From an uncultured Altererythrobacter sp. (GTDB taxonomy: Bacteria > Pseudomonadota > Alphaproteobacteria > Sphingomonadales > Sphingomonadaceae): 64,000 nt of DNA. The notes below the pieces were generated by a model. The model saw only the letters and a list, made by a program, of their open reading frames with translations, was not told the DNA's origin and did no database searches. Position 1 is the stretch's first letter. Each line of letters begins with the position of its first letter. Positions 56,467 through 64,000 of the stretch are shown here, one piece after another. Position numbers and translations under genes: made by a program. The stretch lies in the NCBI GenBank assembly GCA_913056125.1, contig CAJXNC010000003.1, positions 186,001 to 250,000 of the forward strand, in the 5' to 3' direction.

Positions 56467-57045
56467 ATGGCCATCATGGAAATTATCGAAGCGCCGGATC
56501 CCCGGCTCAAGACCGTCTCGACTCCGGTCGACACTTTCGACGACCAGCTCAAGATCCTGGTCGATGACATGTTCGAGACGATGTACGATGCGAATGGCAT
56601 CGGCCTTGCCGCCATCCAGGTCGGCATCCCCTTGCGCGTGCTGGTGATCGACCTCCAGCCCGAAGATACCGATGCCGAGCCCGAAGAATGCGACCACGAT
56701 CATGGCGGGGACGGGCACAGCCACGTGCATTATCCGCTCAAGAAGGAACCGCGAATCTTCATCAATCCGGAAATCCTCGATCCGGCCGACGAGATGAACA
56801 CCTACCAGGAAGGCTGCCTGTCGGTGCCCGACATCTATGCCGAGGTGGACCGGCCCAAGGCCTGCCGCGTGCGCTGGCAGGACCTTGAGGGCAATGTGCA
56901 TGAGGAAGCGATGGATGGCTTGCTTGCCACCTGCATCCAGCACGAGATGGACCATCTGAACGGCATTTTGTTCATCGACCACCTTAGCCGCCTGAAGCGT
57001 AATATGGCGCTCAAGAAGCTGGAAAAGGCGCGGAAAGCCGCGTGA
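56467..57045 (+). CDS. def: Peptide deformylase with His-rich insertion
   Basis: 192 residues. The three metal motifs are GIGLAAIQ (44-51), EGCLSVP (115-121) and HEMDH, so Fe2+/Zn2+ is bound by Cys117 and two His. Removes the N-formyl group from nascent proteins. Between strand regions 60 and 92 there is an inserted acidic loop rich in His and Asp: Cys75, His77, His79, His84, His86, His88. This is absent from the standard enzyme as I know it. Downstream of recR, in the same direction. Confidence 0.93.
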   Translation: MAIMEIIEAPDPRLKTVSTPVDTFDDQLKILVDDMFETMYDANGIGLAAIQVGIPLRVLVIDLQPEDTDAEPEECDHDHGGDGHSHVHYPLKKEPRIFINPEILDPADEMNTYQEGCLSVPDIYAEVDRPKACRVRWQDLEGNVHEEAMDGLLATCIQHEMDHLNGILFIDHLSRLKRNMALKKLEKARKAA

Positions 57046-57087
57046 TCGGCTAGTCTCGCCCCGGAGGATGATTCGGGGAGGGACTTC

Positions 57088-57639
57088 ATGACTATTCGTT
57101 ATGCGATCATGGCCGGCGCACTGGGACTGGCCGGTTGTGCGCAGGCCGACACTGCGGAGCTGGAAGCCCGGCTGCAAGCGGTCGAGGACCAGGTCGAAAT
57201 CCAGCGTGTGATCACCGATTATGCCGCTGCGCTCGATGCGCGCGATTACGACGGATATGTCGGTGTCTTCACCGAGGACGGCATCTGGCAAAACGGCGAT
57301 ACAATACGAAATGGCCGCGGCGAAATCCGCGAAATGCTCTCCGGCCTGTTCGGCGAGCCCGATCCCGATTTCGTCAATTTGTCGAGCTTCCACCAGTCGA
57401 CCAATTTCGAGATCGATGTCACCGGCGACACGGCACATGCCAAGTCGCGCTTCATCTTCGTGATGCGTGGCGATGGCGGCTCCCCCACGCCCGCCCTGTC
57501 GGGTCAGTATGAAGACGACCTCGTGCGCACGGAGGATGGCTGGAAGATCGCGCATCGCAACGACCACACGATCATGCCTACGCCCGAGGAATGGATCGCG
57601 CAGGTCGAATCCTGGGGCATGAATACGCTGGAGGACTGA
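57088..57639 (+). CDS. NTF2/SnoaL-like domain lipoprotein
   Basis: 183 residues. Short signal with lipobox LAGC (Cys17) makes this a predicted lipoprotein. After a coiled-coil-like linker (TAELEARLQAVEDQVEIQRV), the SnoaL-like fold follows (ITDYAAALDARDYDGYVGVF to GWKIAHRNDH). Such domains bind small hydrophobic ligands or act as isomerases and dehydratases; no catalytic assignment is made. Separated from def by 42 bases, and GGGAGGGA precedes the ATG. Confidence 0.8.
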   Translation: MTIRYAIMAGALGLAGCAQADTAELEARLQAVEDQVEIQRVITDYAAALDARDYDGYVGVFTEDGIWQNGDTIRNGRGEIREMLSGLFGEPDPDFVNLSSFHQSTNFEIDVTGDTAHAKSRFIFVMRGDGGSPTPALSGQYEDDLVRTEDGWKIAHRNDHTIMPTPEEWIAQVESWGMNTLED

Positions 57640-57703
57640 GAAATCGCGGCGATGGCCTGAACAGCCGGGCCACAATTACTTCAACGTCTGTGGTCCATTA
57701 AAC

Positions 57704-57719
57704 GAATTCCTTAGAATTC
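57704..57719. promoter_or_regulatory. Two GAATTC sites spaced one helical turn, upstream of the Amt fusion
   Basis: GAATTC at 57704-57709 and 57714-57719 are 10 bases apart centre to centre in an otherwise AT-rich pocket about 45 bases upstream of the Amt-GGDEF-EAL start. This is a possible operator; no sigma54 (NtrC-type) promoter could be recognised. Confidence 0.25.
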
Positions 57720-57763
57720 CCCGGTAATCGTCTCCGCTTACGCTAGGTGGGGACCGGGCACGT

Positions 57764-60700
57764 ATGATTGCCATGTTTGGACGGATTGCCGTTGCGACCT
57801 TCGCTGTGCTTGCGCCGGGGGCGAGTGCAAGCGCTTCCACTCGCTTCGCCGTCGCCACACCCGAGATCATCGAGATCAAGCACCTCGCCGCGACGCTGGA
57901 CACTTTCTGGGTGCTGGTCGCTGCGACGCTGGTTCTGATGATGCAGATCGGTTTCATGCTGCTCGAAGCCGGGTCGGTGCGCACCAAGAATGCGATCTCG
58001 GTCGCCCAGAAGAACTTGCTGGACTTTGCCTTTGCGACGCTCGCTTTCGGCCTGATCGGTTTCGGCATCGCCTTTGGACCCGCGCTTGGGGCACTGCCGT
58101 TCGGGACAGATTCGAGCATGTTCTTGCTCAAGGGCATTTCAGGGGAGCATGCCGCCTTCTTCATATTCCAGGTGATGTTCTGCGGCACGGCTGCAACGAT
58201 CATCTCCGGCGCGGTGGCAGAGCGCATGCGTTTGCGTGCCTATGTGCTGATCTGCGTCATCATGGCGGCGCTGATCTATCCCATGTTCACGCACTGGGCA
58301 TGGGGTCGGGCGCTACAACCATCCGAAAGTGCGTTCCTTGCAAATGCTGGCTTTGTCGATTTTGCCGGGTCTACGGTAGTGCACGCCACTGGCGGCTGGT
58401 TCGCGCTCGCGGCCTGTCTCGTGCTGGGAGCCCGCAAGGGACGCTTCTCGGATGGCCCGCCCATGCGCATCGGCGGACACAGCGCAGTGCTCTCCTCCGC
58501 CGGCGCGCTGTTCCTGTTTGTCGGCTGGATCGGTTTCAACGGCGGGTCGACGCTCGCTGCATCCTCTGCGGTTCCCCCGATCATTCTCAACACGGTCATT
58601 GCCGGTTCCGCAGGCGGCGTTGTCGGCTACGGCCTGATGTGGTTCGGCGGCGCCATGCTGCCCGAAAGGGCGGTGAACGGCATGGTCGGCGGCCTTGTTG
58701 CCATCACCGCGGGTTGCCACCTCGTCGATCCGGGCGGTGCGCTGATCCTCGGCGCGGCCGGAGGGCTTTGCGCCAATGGCGCCAACCACCTGCTCGAAAC
58801 ACGGTTGCGCATTGACGATGCCGTTGGTGCTGTCGGGGCGCATGGTGTTGCCGGCGTGGTAGGCACGCTTGGCCTGGCCCTGCTGGCACCGGTCGAATTG
58901 CTGCCTGCCGGATCGCGCATGGACCAGTTCCTCGTCCAGGCGATGGGCAGCGGGATCAATTTCGTCTGGGCGTTCGGCGTCGGGCTGGTCTTCATCATCG
59001 CATTGCGGAAGTTTATCTATCTACGAATTTCCCCGGAGGAAGAAGCTGCCGGTCTCAACGCCACCGAACATGGTGCTCGGCTGGGGACCGACCACATCCA
59101 GGCAGCACTACAGACGCTGGTCCACTCCGAACCAGGTTCGCGCAAGCGGATCGATGTCGAGGCGGGTGACGAGAACGAACACCTGACCACGACGCTCAAC
59201 GATTTGATGGACAAGCTCCAGCATGCCGAGGCCGAACGTTTCACCAAGGCCGAAGCTGCGGGAGCAGGCGAGGATGCACAGCGCCTGGCCGCTTTCGGCG
59301 AGATCGCTTCGGAATCCATCTTCCTGATCCATGATGGCAAGATTCGCAGCGCCAATGCCGCAGCCGCCACGCTGTTTGCGACCACCGTCGATGCCCTGAT
59401 CGACAAGCGTCCCGAGGATCTCATGCGCGAAGACCTGCGGCAGGAGATGATCGGCTGGCTGGAATCGGGAGACGATGCCGTCGAGCAGGCGGTCGTCGTC
59501 GATATGCAGGAAAAGCAGGTACCCGTGGAACTGCGTTTCCGGCAGATGGACCTGAACGGTCACGACGTGATGGTGCTGCGCATGACCGATCTCAGTGAGC
59601 GTGAGGAAGCGCGCAAGCGCATCTACCACCTTGCCTTGCACGACACGCTGACGGACCTGCCCAATCGCGAATTGTTCAACCAGCGCCTGCATGAGGCATT
59701 GGCCAAGCAGCGCGAAGGCGCATTAACCGCGTTGCTGATCATCGACCTCGATCGCTTCAAGGACGTCAACGACCTGCATGGCCATCAGTCGGGCGACACT
59801 TTGCTTGCGGCTACAGCCGAGCGCCTGCTCAGCAATGTTCGTGGCTGCGATACGGTGGCCCGCCTTGGCGGTGACGAATTCGCCATCATCTACACCAATA
59901 TCGCCTTTCCCAACCAGGCGCTGGACCTTGCCTATCGTATCCTGCAGTCGATCTCGGCGCCGCTGACCTTGCCGACGGGGACGACGATCCATCCGCGTAC
60001 AAGTGTTGGTGTGGCAGTATCCCCGCTCGATGCCGAAGAGGCACAGGCGCTTATCTGCAATGCGGATTTGGCGCTCTATTCGGTCAAGAACCGCGGGCGG
60101 AACGGCTATTCCCGTTACAAGCCCGAGATGGGCCGTGTGCTGCGCCGACGGCAAGAGCTCGAAGAAGACCTGTCATTCGCGATCGAGCGGGACGAGCTGG
60201 AGCTCCTCTACCAGCCGCGCATCGACCTCAAGACCGGCGCCATTGCCAGTTTCGAGGCACTGATCCGCTGGCAGCGCGGAGACAAGCTGGTCAAGCCGGA
60301 AGACTTCATTGGCATTGCCGAGGATTCCGGTCTCGTCATCCCGATCGGAACGTGGGTGATCGAGGAGGCCTGCCGTGCAGTCACACGCGACCTTGGAGGC
60401 AAGGCCGTCAGCGTCAATATCAGCGTGCGCCAGTTCCAGGATCCCTCGCTCATAGACACGATTGCCGCGGCGCTCGAAGCGAACAGGCTTCACCCCTCTC
60501 AGCTCGAGCTCGAGATCACCGAAAGCGTGCTGATCGAGGACGATCAGCGCGCTTCCAACACGCTGAGCCAATTGCGTGCGCTGGGAGTGCGCATGGCGCT
60601 GGATGACTTTGGAACGGGCTATTCCTCGCTCAGCTACCTTACGCGCTTCAAGTTCGACACGATCAAGATCGATCGCAGCTTCATCCAGTCCGAGGATGAG

Positions 60701-60922
60701 CGGACCTGGCATGTCATTCGCTCCGTGCTGGGCATGGCCAGGGGGCTGGGTACTTCAGTAGTTGCCGAAGGCGTGGAGACGGCAGAACAGCTCGACCGGC
60801 TGGCGCAGGAAGGCTGCAACGAAATCCAGGGATTCTTCGTCGCCCATCCGCTGCCTGCCAAGGACGCACTGCAGAGGCTGAGCGGCGCACGCATCCTCGA
60901 GAAGGACGTCCGCGCCGCCTGA
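57764..60922 (+). CDS. Ammonium transporter fused to PAS-GGDEF-EAL
   Basis: 1052 residues. After a signal-like N-terminus, an Amt/Rh domain of about 11 helices (residues about 40-410) keeps the key parts: Asp199 and His207 in DFAGSTVVHATGG, the second pore His360 in AHGVAGVVG, and the FNGGST gate region. Then a PAS domain (about 509-620), a GGDEF diguanylate cyclase with intact GGDEF (702-706) and an intact I-site RxxD (RGCD) five residues before it, and an EAL phosphodiesterase with EAL (831-833), ITESVL, DDFGTGYSSL and EGVE. All the elements of both enzymes appear functional. The obvious model is an ammonium-responsive c-di-GMP enzyme, or an Amt with its own c-di-GMP output. No glnK gene is nearby. 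Confidence 0.92.
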   Translation: MIAMFGRIAVATFAVLAPGASASASTRFAVATPEIIEIKHLAATLDTFWVLVAATLVLMMQIGFMLLEAGSVRTKNAISVAQKNLLDFAFATLAFGLIGFGIAFGPALGALPFGTDSSMFLLKGISGEHAAFFIFQVMFCGTAATIISGAVAERMRLRAYVLICVIMAALIYPMFTHWAWGRALQPSESAFLANAGFVDFAGSTVVHATGGWFALAACLVLGARKGRFSDGPPMRIGGHSAVLSSAGALFLFVGWIGFNGGSTLAASSAVPPIILNTVIAGSAGGVVGYGLMWFGGAMLPERAVNGMVGGLVAITAGCHLVDPGGALILGAAGGLCANGANHLLETRLRIDDAVGAVGAHGVAGVVGTLGLALLAPVELLPAGSRMDQFLVQAMGSGINFVWAFGVGLVFIIALRKFIYLRISPEEEAAGLNATEHGARLGTDHIQAALQTLVHSEPGSRKRIDVEAGDENEHLTTTLNDLMDKLQHAEAERFTKAEAAGAGEDAQRLAAFGEIASESIFLIHDGKIRSANAAAATLFATTVDALIDKRPEDLMREDLRQEMIGWLESGDDAVEQAVVVDMQEKQVPVELRFRQMDLNGHDVMVLRMTDLSEREEARKRIYHLALHDTLTDLPNRELFNQRLHEALAKQREGALTALLIIDLDRFKDVNDLHGHQSGDTLLAATAERLLSNVRGCDTVARLGGDEFAIIYTNIAFPNQALDLAYRILQSISAPLTLPTGTTIHPRTSVGVAVSPLDAEEAQALICNADLALYSVKNRGRNGYSRYKPEMGRVLRRRQELEEDLSFAIERDELELLYQPRIDLKTGAIASFEALIRWQRGDKLVKPEDFIGIAEDSGLVIPIGTWVIEEACRAVTRDLGGKAVSVNISVRQFQDPSLIDTIAAALEANRLHPSQLELEITESVLIEDDQRASNTLSQLRALGVRMALDDFGTGYSSLSYLTRFKFDTIKIDRSFIQSEDERTWHVIRSVLGMARGLGTSVVAEGVETAEQLDRLAQEGCNEIQGFFVAHPLPAKDALQRLSGARILEKDVRAA

Positions 60923-60942
60923 GGCGACTGCGGCGGAATCGA

Positions 60943-60972
60943 AAAGGGCCGCCCCTTGCGGAGCGGCCCTTT
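60943..60972. terminator. Bidirectional terminator after the Amt fusion
   Basis: Perfect 10-bp stem AAAGGGCCGC/GCGGCCCTTT with a 10-base loop, between the Amt-fusion stop and the fhs stop. A/T ends on both sides allow it to serve both convergent genes. Confidence 0.75.
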
Positions 60973-60997
60973 CGTGTTCCTGCAATCCGGTGAAGGC

Positions 60998-62662
60998 TTA
61001 GAACAGGCCTTCGATCTGTCCGTTCTCGTCGAGGTGGATTGCCTCGGCCGAGGGAACCTTGGGCAGGCCCGGCATTGTCATGATGTCGCCTGCGATGGCG
61101 ACGACGAAGCCGGCACCGGCCGACAGGCGCACTTCGCGAATGGCGATCTCGTGATCTTCGGGCGCGCCCAGCTTGGTCGGATCGGTCGAGAAGCTGTACT
61201 GCGTCTTGGCCATGCAGACCGGGAACGAGCCGTAGCCCATCTCTTCCCACTGCTGCAGCTGCTTGCGCACGGCGGTAGGGATGGCAACCGAACCGGCGCG
61301 ATAGATCTCGGTCGCAACCGTTTCGATCTTCTCTGCCAGCGGCATTTCGCTGGGGTAGAGCTGATCAAAGTCGGGCGCGCCGGCATCGGCCTTGGCGGCA
61401 ACGATCTCGGCCAGTTCGCGTGCACCTTCGCCGCCATCGGCCCAGTGCTTGCAGATCACGGCGTCGGCGCCGTATTCCTTGGCCATCTCCTGGATCACCG
61501 CGATTTCGGCATCGGTGTCGAGGTAGAAGTGGTTGATCGCGATGGTCGGCGTGATGCCGAACTTCTTCACGTTCTCGATGTGGCGCTTCAGGTTCACCGA
61601 ACCGGCGCGGACTGCATCGACATTCTCGCCTTCGGTCAGCTGGCTCTTGGGCACGCCGCCATTCATCTTGAGCGAGCGCACGGTGGCGACCAGCACGATG
61701 GCATCGGGCTTGAGGCCGGCGAGGCGGCACTTGATGTCCATGAACTTCTCGGCGCCGAGGTCGGCGCCGAAGCCGGCTTCGGTCACGACATAGTCGGCCA
61801 TGCGCAGGGCGGTCTTGGTGGCGATCACCGAGTTACAGCCGTGGGCGATGTTGGCGAACGGGCCGCCATGCAGGAAGGCCGGGCGGTTCTCGAGGGTCTG
61901 CACCAGGTTCGGCAGGATCGCGTCCTTGAGCAGCACGGTCATGGCCGGATCGGCCTTGATGTCGCGGCAGAACACCGGCTCGCGCTTGCGGGTATAGCCG
62001 ATGATGATGTCGCCGAGGCGCTTCTGCAGGTCGTCGAGGTCCGAAGCGAGGCACAGGATGGCCATGATTTCGGAAGCCACGGTGATGTCGAAACCGGTTT
62101 CGCGCGGGAAGCCGTTGGCAACGCCTCCGAGCGGGCCGGCGATCTGGCGTAGCGCGCGGTCGTTCATGTCGAGCACACGGCGCCAGGTGACGCGGCGCAC
62201 GTCGATGTCGAGCGGGTTGCCCCAGTAGATCGAGTTGTCGATCATCGCCGAGAGCAGGTTGTGGGCGCTGGTGATGGCGTGGAAGTCACCCGTGAAGTGC
62301 AGGTTGATCTCGTCCATCGGCATGACCTGGCTTTTGCCGCCGCCGGCGCCGCCGCCCTTGACGCCGAAGCACGGGCCGAGGCTCGGCTCGCGCAGGCACA
62401 GCATGGTCTTCTTGCCGATCAGGTGCAGGGCGTCCGACAGGCCGACCGACGTGGTGGTCTTGCCTTCGCCTGCAGGCGTCGGGTTGATGGCGGTGACGAG
62501 GATCAGCTTGCCGTCGCTGGTGGTGGGCAGGGTCGCGGTATCGACCTTGGCCTTGTACTTGCCATAGGGGATCAGCGCTTCGTCCGGAACACCGGCGTTC
62601 TTGGCGACTTCGGTGATCGGGATAAGCGTAGCTTGACGGGCAATCTCGATATCGGTGGGCAT
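60998..62662 (-). CDS. fhs: Formate-tetrahydrofolate ligase
   Basis: 554 residues from the ATG at 62662. The ATP site [30 protein letters not shown], and [13 protein letters not shown] plus the [12 protein letters not shown] region are diagnostic. Makes 10-formyl-THF from formate, ATP and THF, feeding purine and fMet synthesis or formate use. Convergent with the Amt fusion. A 17-base dyad lies upstream of its start. The ORF upstream of the ATG is open but not conserved. Confidence 0.97.
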   Translation of the reverse strand: MPTDIEIARQATLIPITEVAKNAGVPDEALIPYGKYKAKVDTATLPTTSDGKLILVTAINPTPAGEGKTTTSVGLSDALHLIGKKTMLCLREPSLGPCFGVKGGGAGGGKSQVMPMDEINLHFTGDFHAITSAHNLLSAMIDNSIYWGNPLDIDVRRVTWRRVLDMNDRALRQIAGPLGGVANGFPRETGFDITVASEIMAILCLASDLDDLQKRLGDIIIGYTRKREPVFCRDIKADPAMTVLLKDAILPNLVQTLENRPAFLHGGPFANIAHGCNSVIATKTALRMADYVVTEAGFGADLGAEKFMDIKCRLAGLKPDAIVLVATVRSLKMNGGVPKSQLTEGENVDAVRAGSVNLKRHIENVKKFGITPTIAINHFYLDTDAEIAVIQEMAKEYGADAVICKHWADGGEGARELAEIVAAKADAGAPDFDQLYPSEMPLAEKIETVATEIYRAGSVAIPTAVRKQLQQWEEMGYGSFPVCMAKTQYSFSTDPTKLGAPEDHEIAIREVRLSAGAGFVVAIAGDIMTMPGLPKVPSAEAIHLDENGQIEGLF

Positions 62663-62703
62663 GGGTGATCCTCTTCCTTGTAACCGGGTCAGACTTTTCA
62701 CCA

Positions 62704-62720
62704 TCGCGAAAATTTCGCGA
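62704..62720. promoter_or_regulatory. Palindrome in the fhs-rmuC gap
   Basis: TCGCGAAA-A-TTTCGCGA is an 8+1+8 perfect dyad 42 bases upstream of the fhs ATG and 170 bases upstream of rmuC. A candidate operator; the regulator is unknown. Nothing else is evident in this 227-base gap. Confidence 0.45.
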
Positions 62721-62889
62721 ATCTGAATTTGTAAGCACCCCATACAATCTTGCGGGGCACATTCTCAAGTACGATTTGCAGTGCTGGGCTTAGCGTGAAT
62801 CGTGGATGATTGCGCGGAGGAACTTGTGTGCATTCCAGAACAGCGATAGGTTCTCTTTTCGTTCTCCTTTGTTCCTTTCAGGTCACCTT

Positions 62890-64000
62890 ATGGATCCGCT
62901 TGTTCTTGCGATTGTCGTCGGCGCTCTCCTGCTGGGGGCGGCATTGGGCTACTGGTTTGGCAGCCGACCTGTGGCCGAGTGGAAGGAGCGTGCCGGTAAG
63001 GCAGAACAAGAGGCGGGGGCGCATGAAGAGAAGCTGGCTCGCATGGCTCCCGAGCTAGCGACCATGTCGGAACGGGCCTCTCGCGCAGACAAGTTGGCGG
63101 AGGATCTCGACAGGGCGCGCGAAGAGAATGCGCAGTTCAAGGCAGAACGCGCCGGCTTTGCCGAGCAAAAGCGCCTGCTGGAGGAAAGCCGCGACAAACT
63201 GCTCAAGGAGTTTGAGAATACGGGCGCCAAAGTTCTAGAGGCAGCGCGCGAGCGATTCAGCGCCGAAGCGACTGCACGGCTTGGCGACGCGCAGGAAAAG
63301 AACAAGGAGGCCGTGGCCAACCTCCTGAAGCCGGTTCAGGACCGCCTGCAGAAATATGAGGACCAGGTTGGATCGCTGGAGCGACAACGGACGGATGCCT
63401 TTGCCAAGCTCCATCAGCAGATCGAAACGATGCGGCTGGGGCAGGAAGAGGTGCGGCGCGAAGCCCAGCGGCTCGGCAATTCGCTGACCAATGCGCCCAA
63501 GGCGCGCGGCCGCTGGGGCGAGCGGGCACTCCAGAACGTGCTTGAGCAATGCGGCCTTTCAGAACACACCGATTTCGATCTCGAGCACTCCATGGAGACG
63601 GATCAGGGGCGCCTTCGGCCCGATGCCATCGTCCACGTACCGGGACAGAAGAAGCTGGTGATCGATGCCAAGGTTTCGCTCAACGCCTACCAGGCGGCTT
63701 TCGAGGCCGACGACGATGATGAGCGCAAGCGCCACCTGGACCTGCATGCCAAGTCCATGCGTACCCACGTGCAGACCTTGGGCAGCAAGGGCTACCAGAA
63801 CCAGTTCGACGACGCGCCGGATTACGTGGTGATGTTCGTGCCCGGCGAGCATTTCGTCGCCGCCGCGCTCGAACACGATCCGGAGCTGTGGGACTTCGCC
63901 TTCAAGAACGGCGTGCTGCTGGCAACGCCGACCAACCTCGTCGCCATTGCCCGCACCGTCGCGCAGGTCTGGCGGCAGGACAAGATGGCTGAGGAAGCGC
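62890..64000 (+). CDS. rmuC: DNA recombination protein RmuC, 3' partial
   Basis: 370 residues are visible before the window ends. N-terminal membrane anchor (LVLAIVVGALLLGAALGYWF), a long coiled coil (about residues 30-160), and the RmuC core NAPKARGRWGERALQNVLEQ, with PDAIVHVPGQKKLVIDAKVSL and YVVMFVPGEHFVAAAL. This nuclease-fold protein limits inverted-repeat recombination. The frame starts with ATG at 62890, and no stop precedes the window edge. Confidence 0.93.
   Translation, partial: MDPLVLAIVVGALLLGAALGYWFGSRPVAEWKERAGKAEQEAGAHEEKLARMAPELATMSERASRADKLAEDLDRAREENAQFKAERAGFAEQKRLLEESRDKLLKEFENTGAKVLEAARERFSAEATARLGDAQEKNKEAVANLLKPVQDRLQKYEDQVGSLERQRTDAFAKLHQQIETMRLGQEEVRREAQRLGNSLTNAPKARGRWGERALQNVLEQCGLSEHTDFDLEHSMETDQGRLRPDAIVHVPGQKKLVIDAKVSLNAYQAAFEADDDDERKRHLDLHAKSMRTHVQTLGSKGYQNQFDDAPDYVVMFVPGEHFVAAALEHDPELWDFAFKNGVLLATPTNLVAIARTVAQVWRQDKMAEEA

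Noticed and set aside
60956-62152. 398-codon plus-strand frame
   Set aside because: Shadow of fhs; no domain, and it overlaps the intrinsic terminator.
1-64000. CRISPR arrays, insertion sequences, prophage or integrase genes
   Set aside because: I scanned for short repeated spacers, transposase motifs and att-like repeats next to the tRNA and found none.

Overview
The window is GC-rich, densely packed chromosomal DNA with short gaps, many 4-base ATGA stop/start overlaps and some GTG/TTG starts. Gene content points to an alphaproteobacterium of the Sphingomonadales, most likely the Erythrobacteraceae (inference from a TonB-dependent receptor, DUF6152 and UrcA-like small proteins, a bolA/J-protein/cobS neighbourhood and a K+-independent H+-pyrophosphatase). 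I see no insertion sequence, prophage, integrase, CRISPR array or rRNA; nothing looks recently acquired. No stretch longer than 300 bases lacks a gene.

Layout. 1-6.4 kb: end of a PepSY membrane protein, a secreted M16 protease, a TonB-like protein and an EptA-like membrane sulfatase-fold protein. 6.4-17.1 kb: purC with an unusual terminator-like leader, a small lipoprotein, a formate/nitrite channel, a CPA1 Na+/H+ antiporter, a large SF2 helicase, a Tat-exported ferritin-like protein, wrbA, and a two-gene Na+/solute symporter. 17.1-20.3 kb: a TauD/TfdA dioxygenase, tRNA-Phe, and the infA-maf-RNase E/G-like-yacG cluster. 20.5-33.6 kb: a TonB-dependent receptor carrying a duplicated EF-hand-like insert, an HI0933 flavoprotein, uvrC, a Kv-type channel, a GH3 glycosidase, tesB, and a JmjC-like plus FemAB/CelD-type GNAT pair. 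33.7-41.6 kb: hppA, the hisG-hisD-nusB-thiL operon, a DUF2332 protein, an FKBP isomerase and a YceI lipoprotein. 41.8-47.6 kb: a UrcA-like micro-ORF, pirin, four glutathione S-transferases, bolA, a J-protein and cobS. 47.7-54.1 kb: an M28 peptidase, a PilZ-like protein, a DUF6152/unknown/SMP-30 operon and a class A PBP. 54.1-64 kb: truA-fmt, recR-def, an NTF2-like lipoprotein, an ammonium-transporter/PAS/GGDEF/EAL fusion, fhs, and the start of rmuC.

Themes: envelope and nutrient sensing (Amt fused to c-di-GMP turnover, TonB parts, GH3 enzyme, PBP), C1/formate use (FNT channel and fhs, far apart) and translation housekeeping (infA, truA, fmt, def, tRNA-Phe). The strongest novelty candidates are the 1052-residue Amt-PAS-GGDEF-EAL protein with all catalytic and inhibitory signatures intact, the receptor with two Cys-bounded EF-hand-like repeats between Gly-rich linkers, and the purC leader that is almost entirely an intrinsic-terminator structure.
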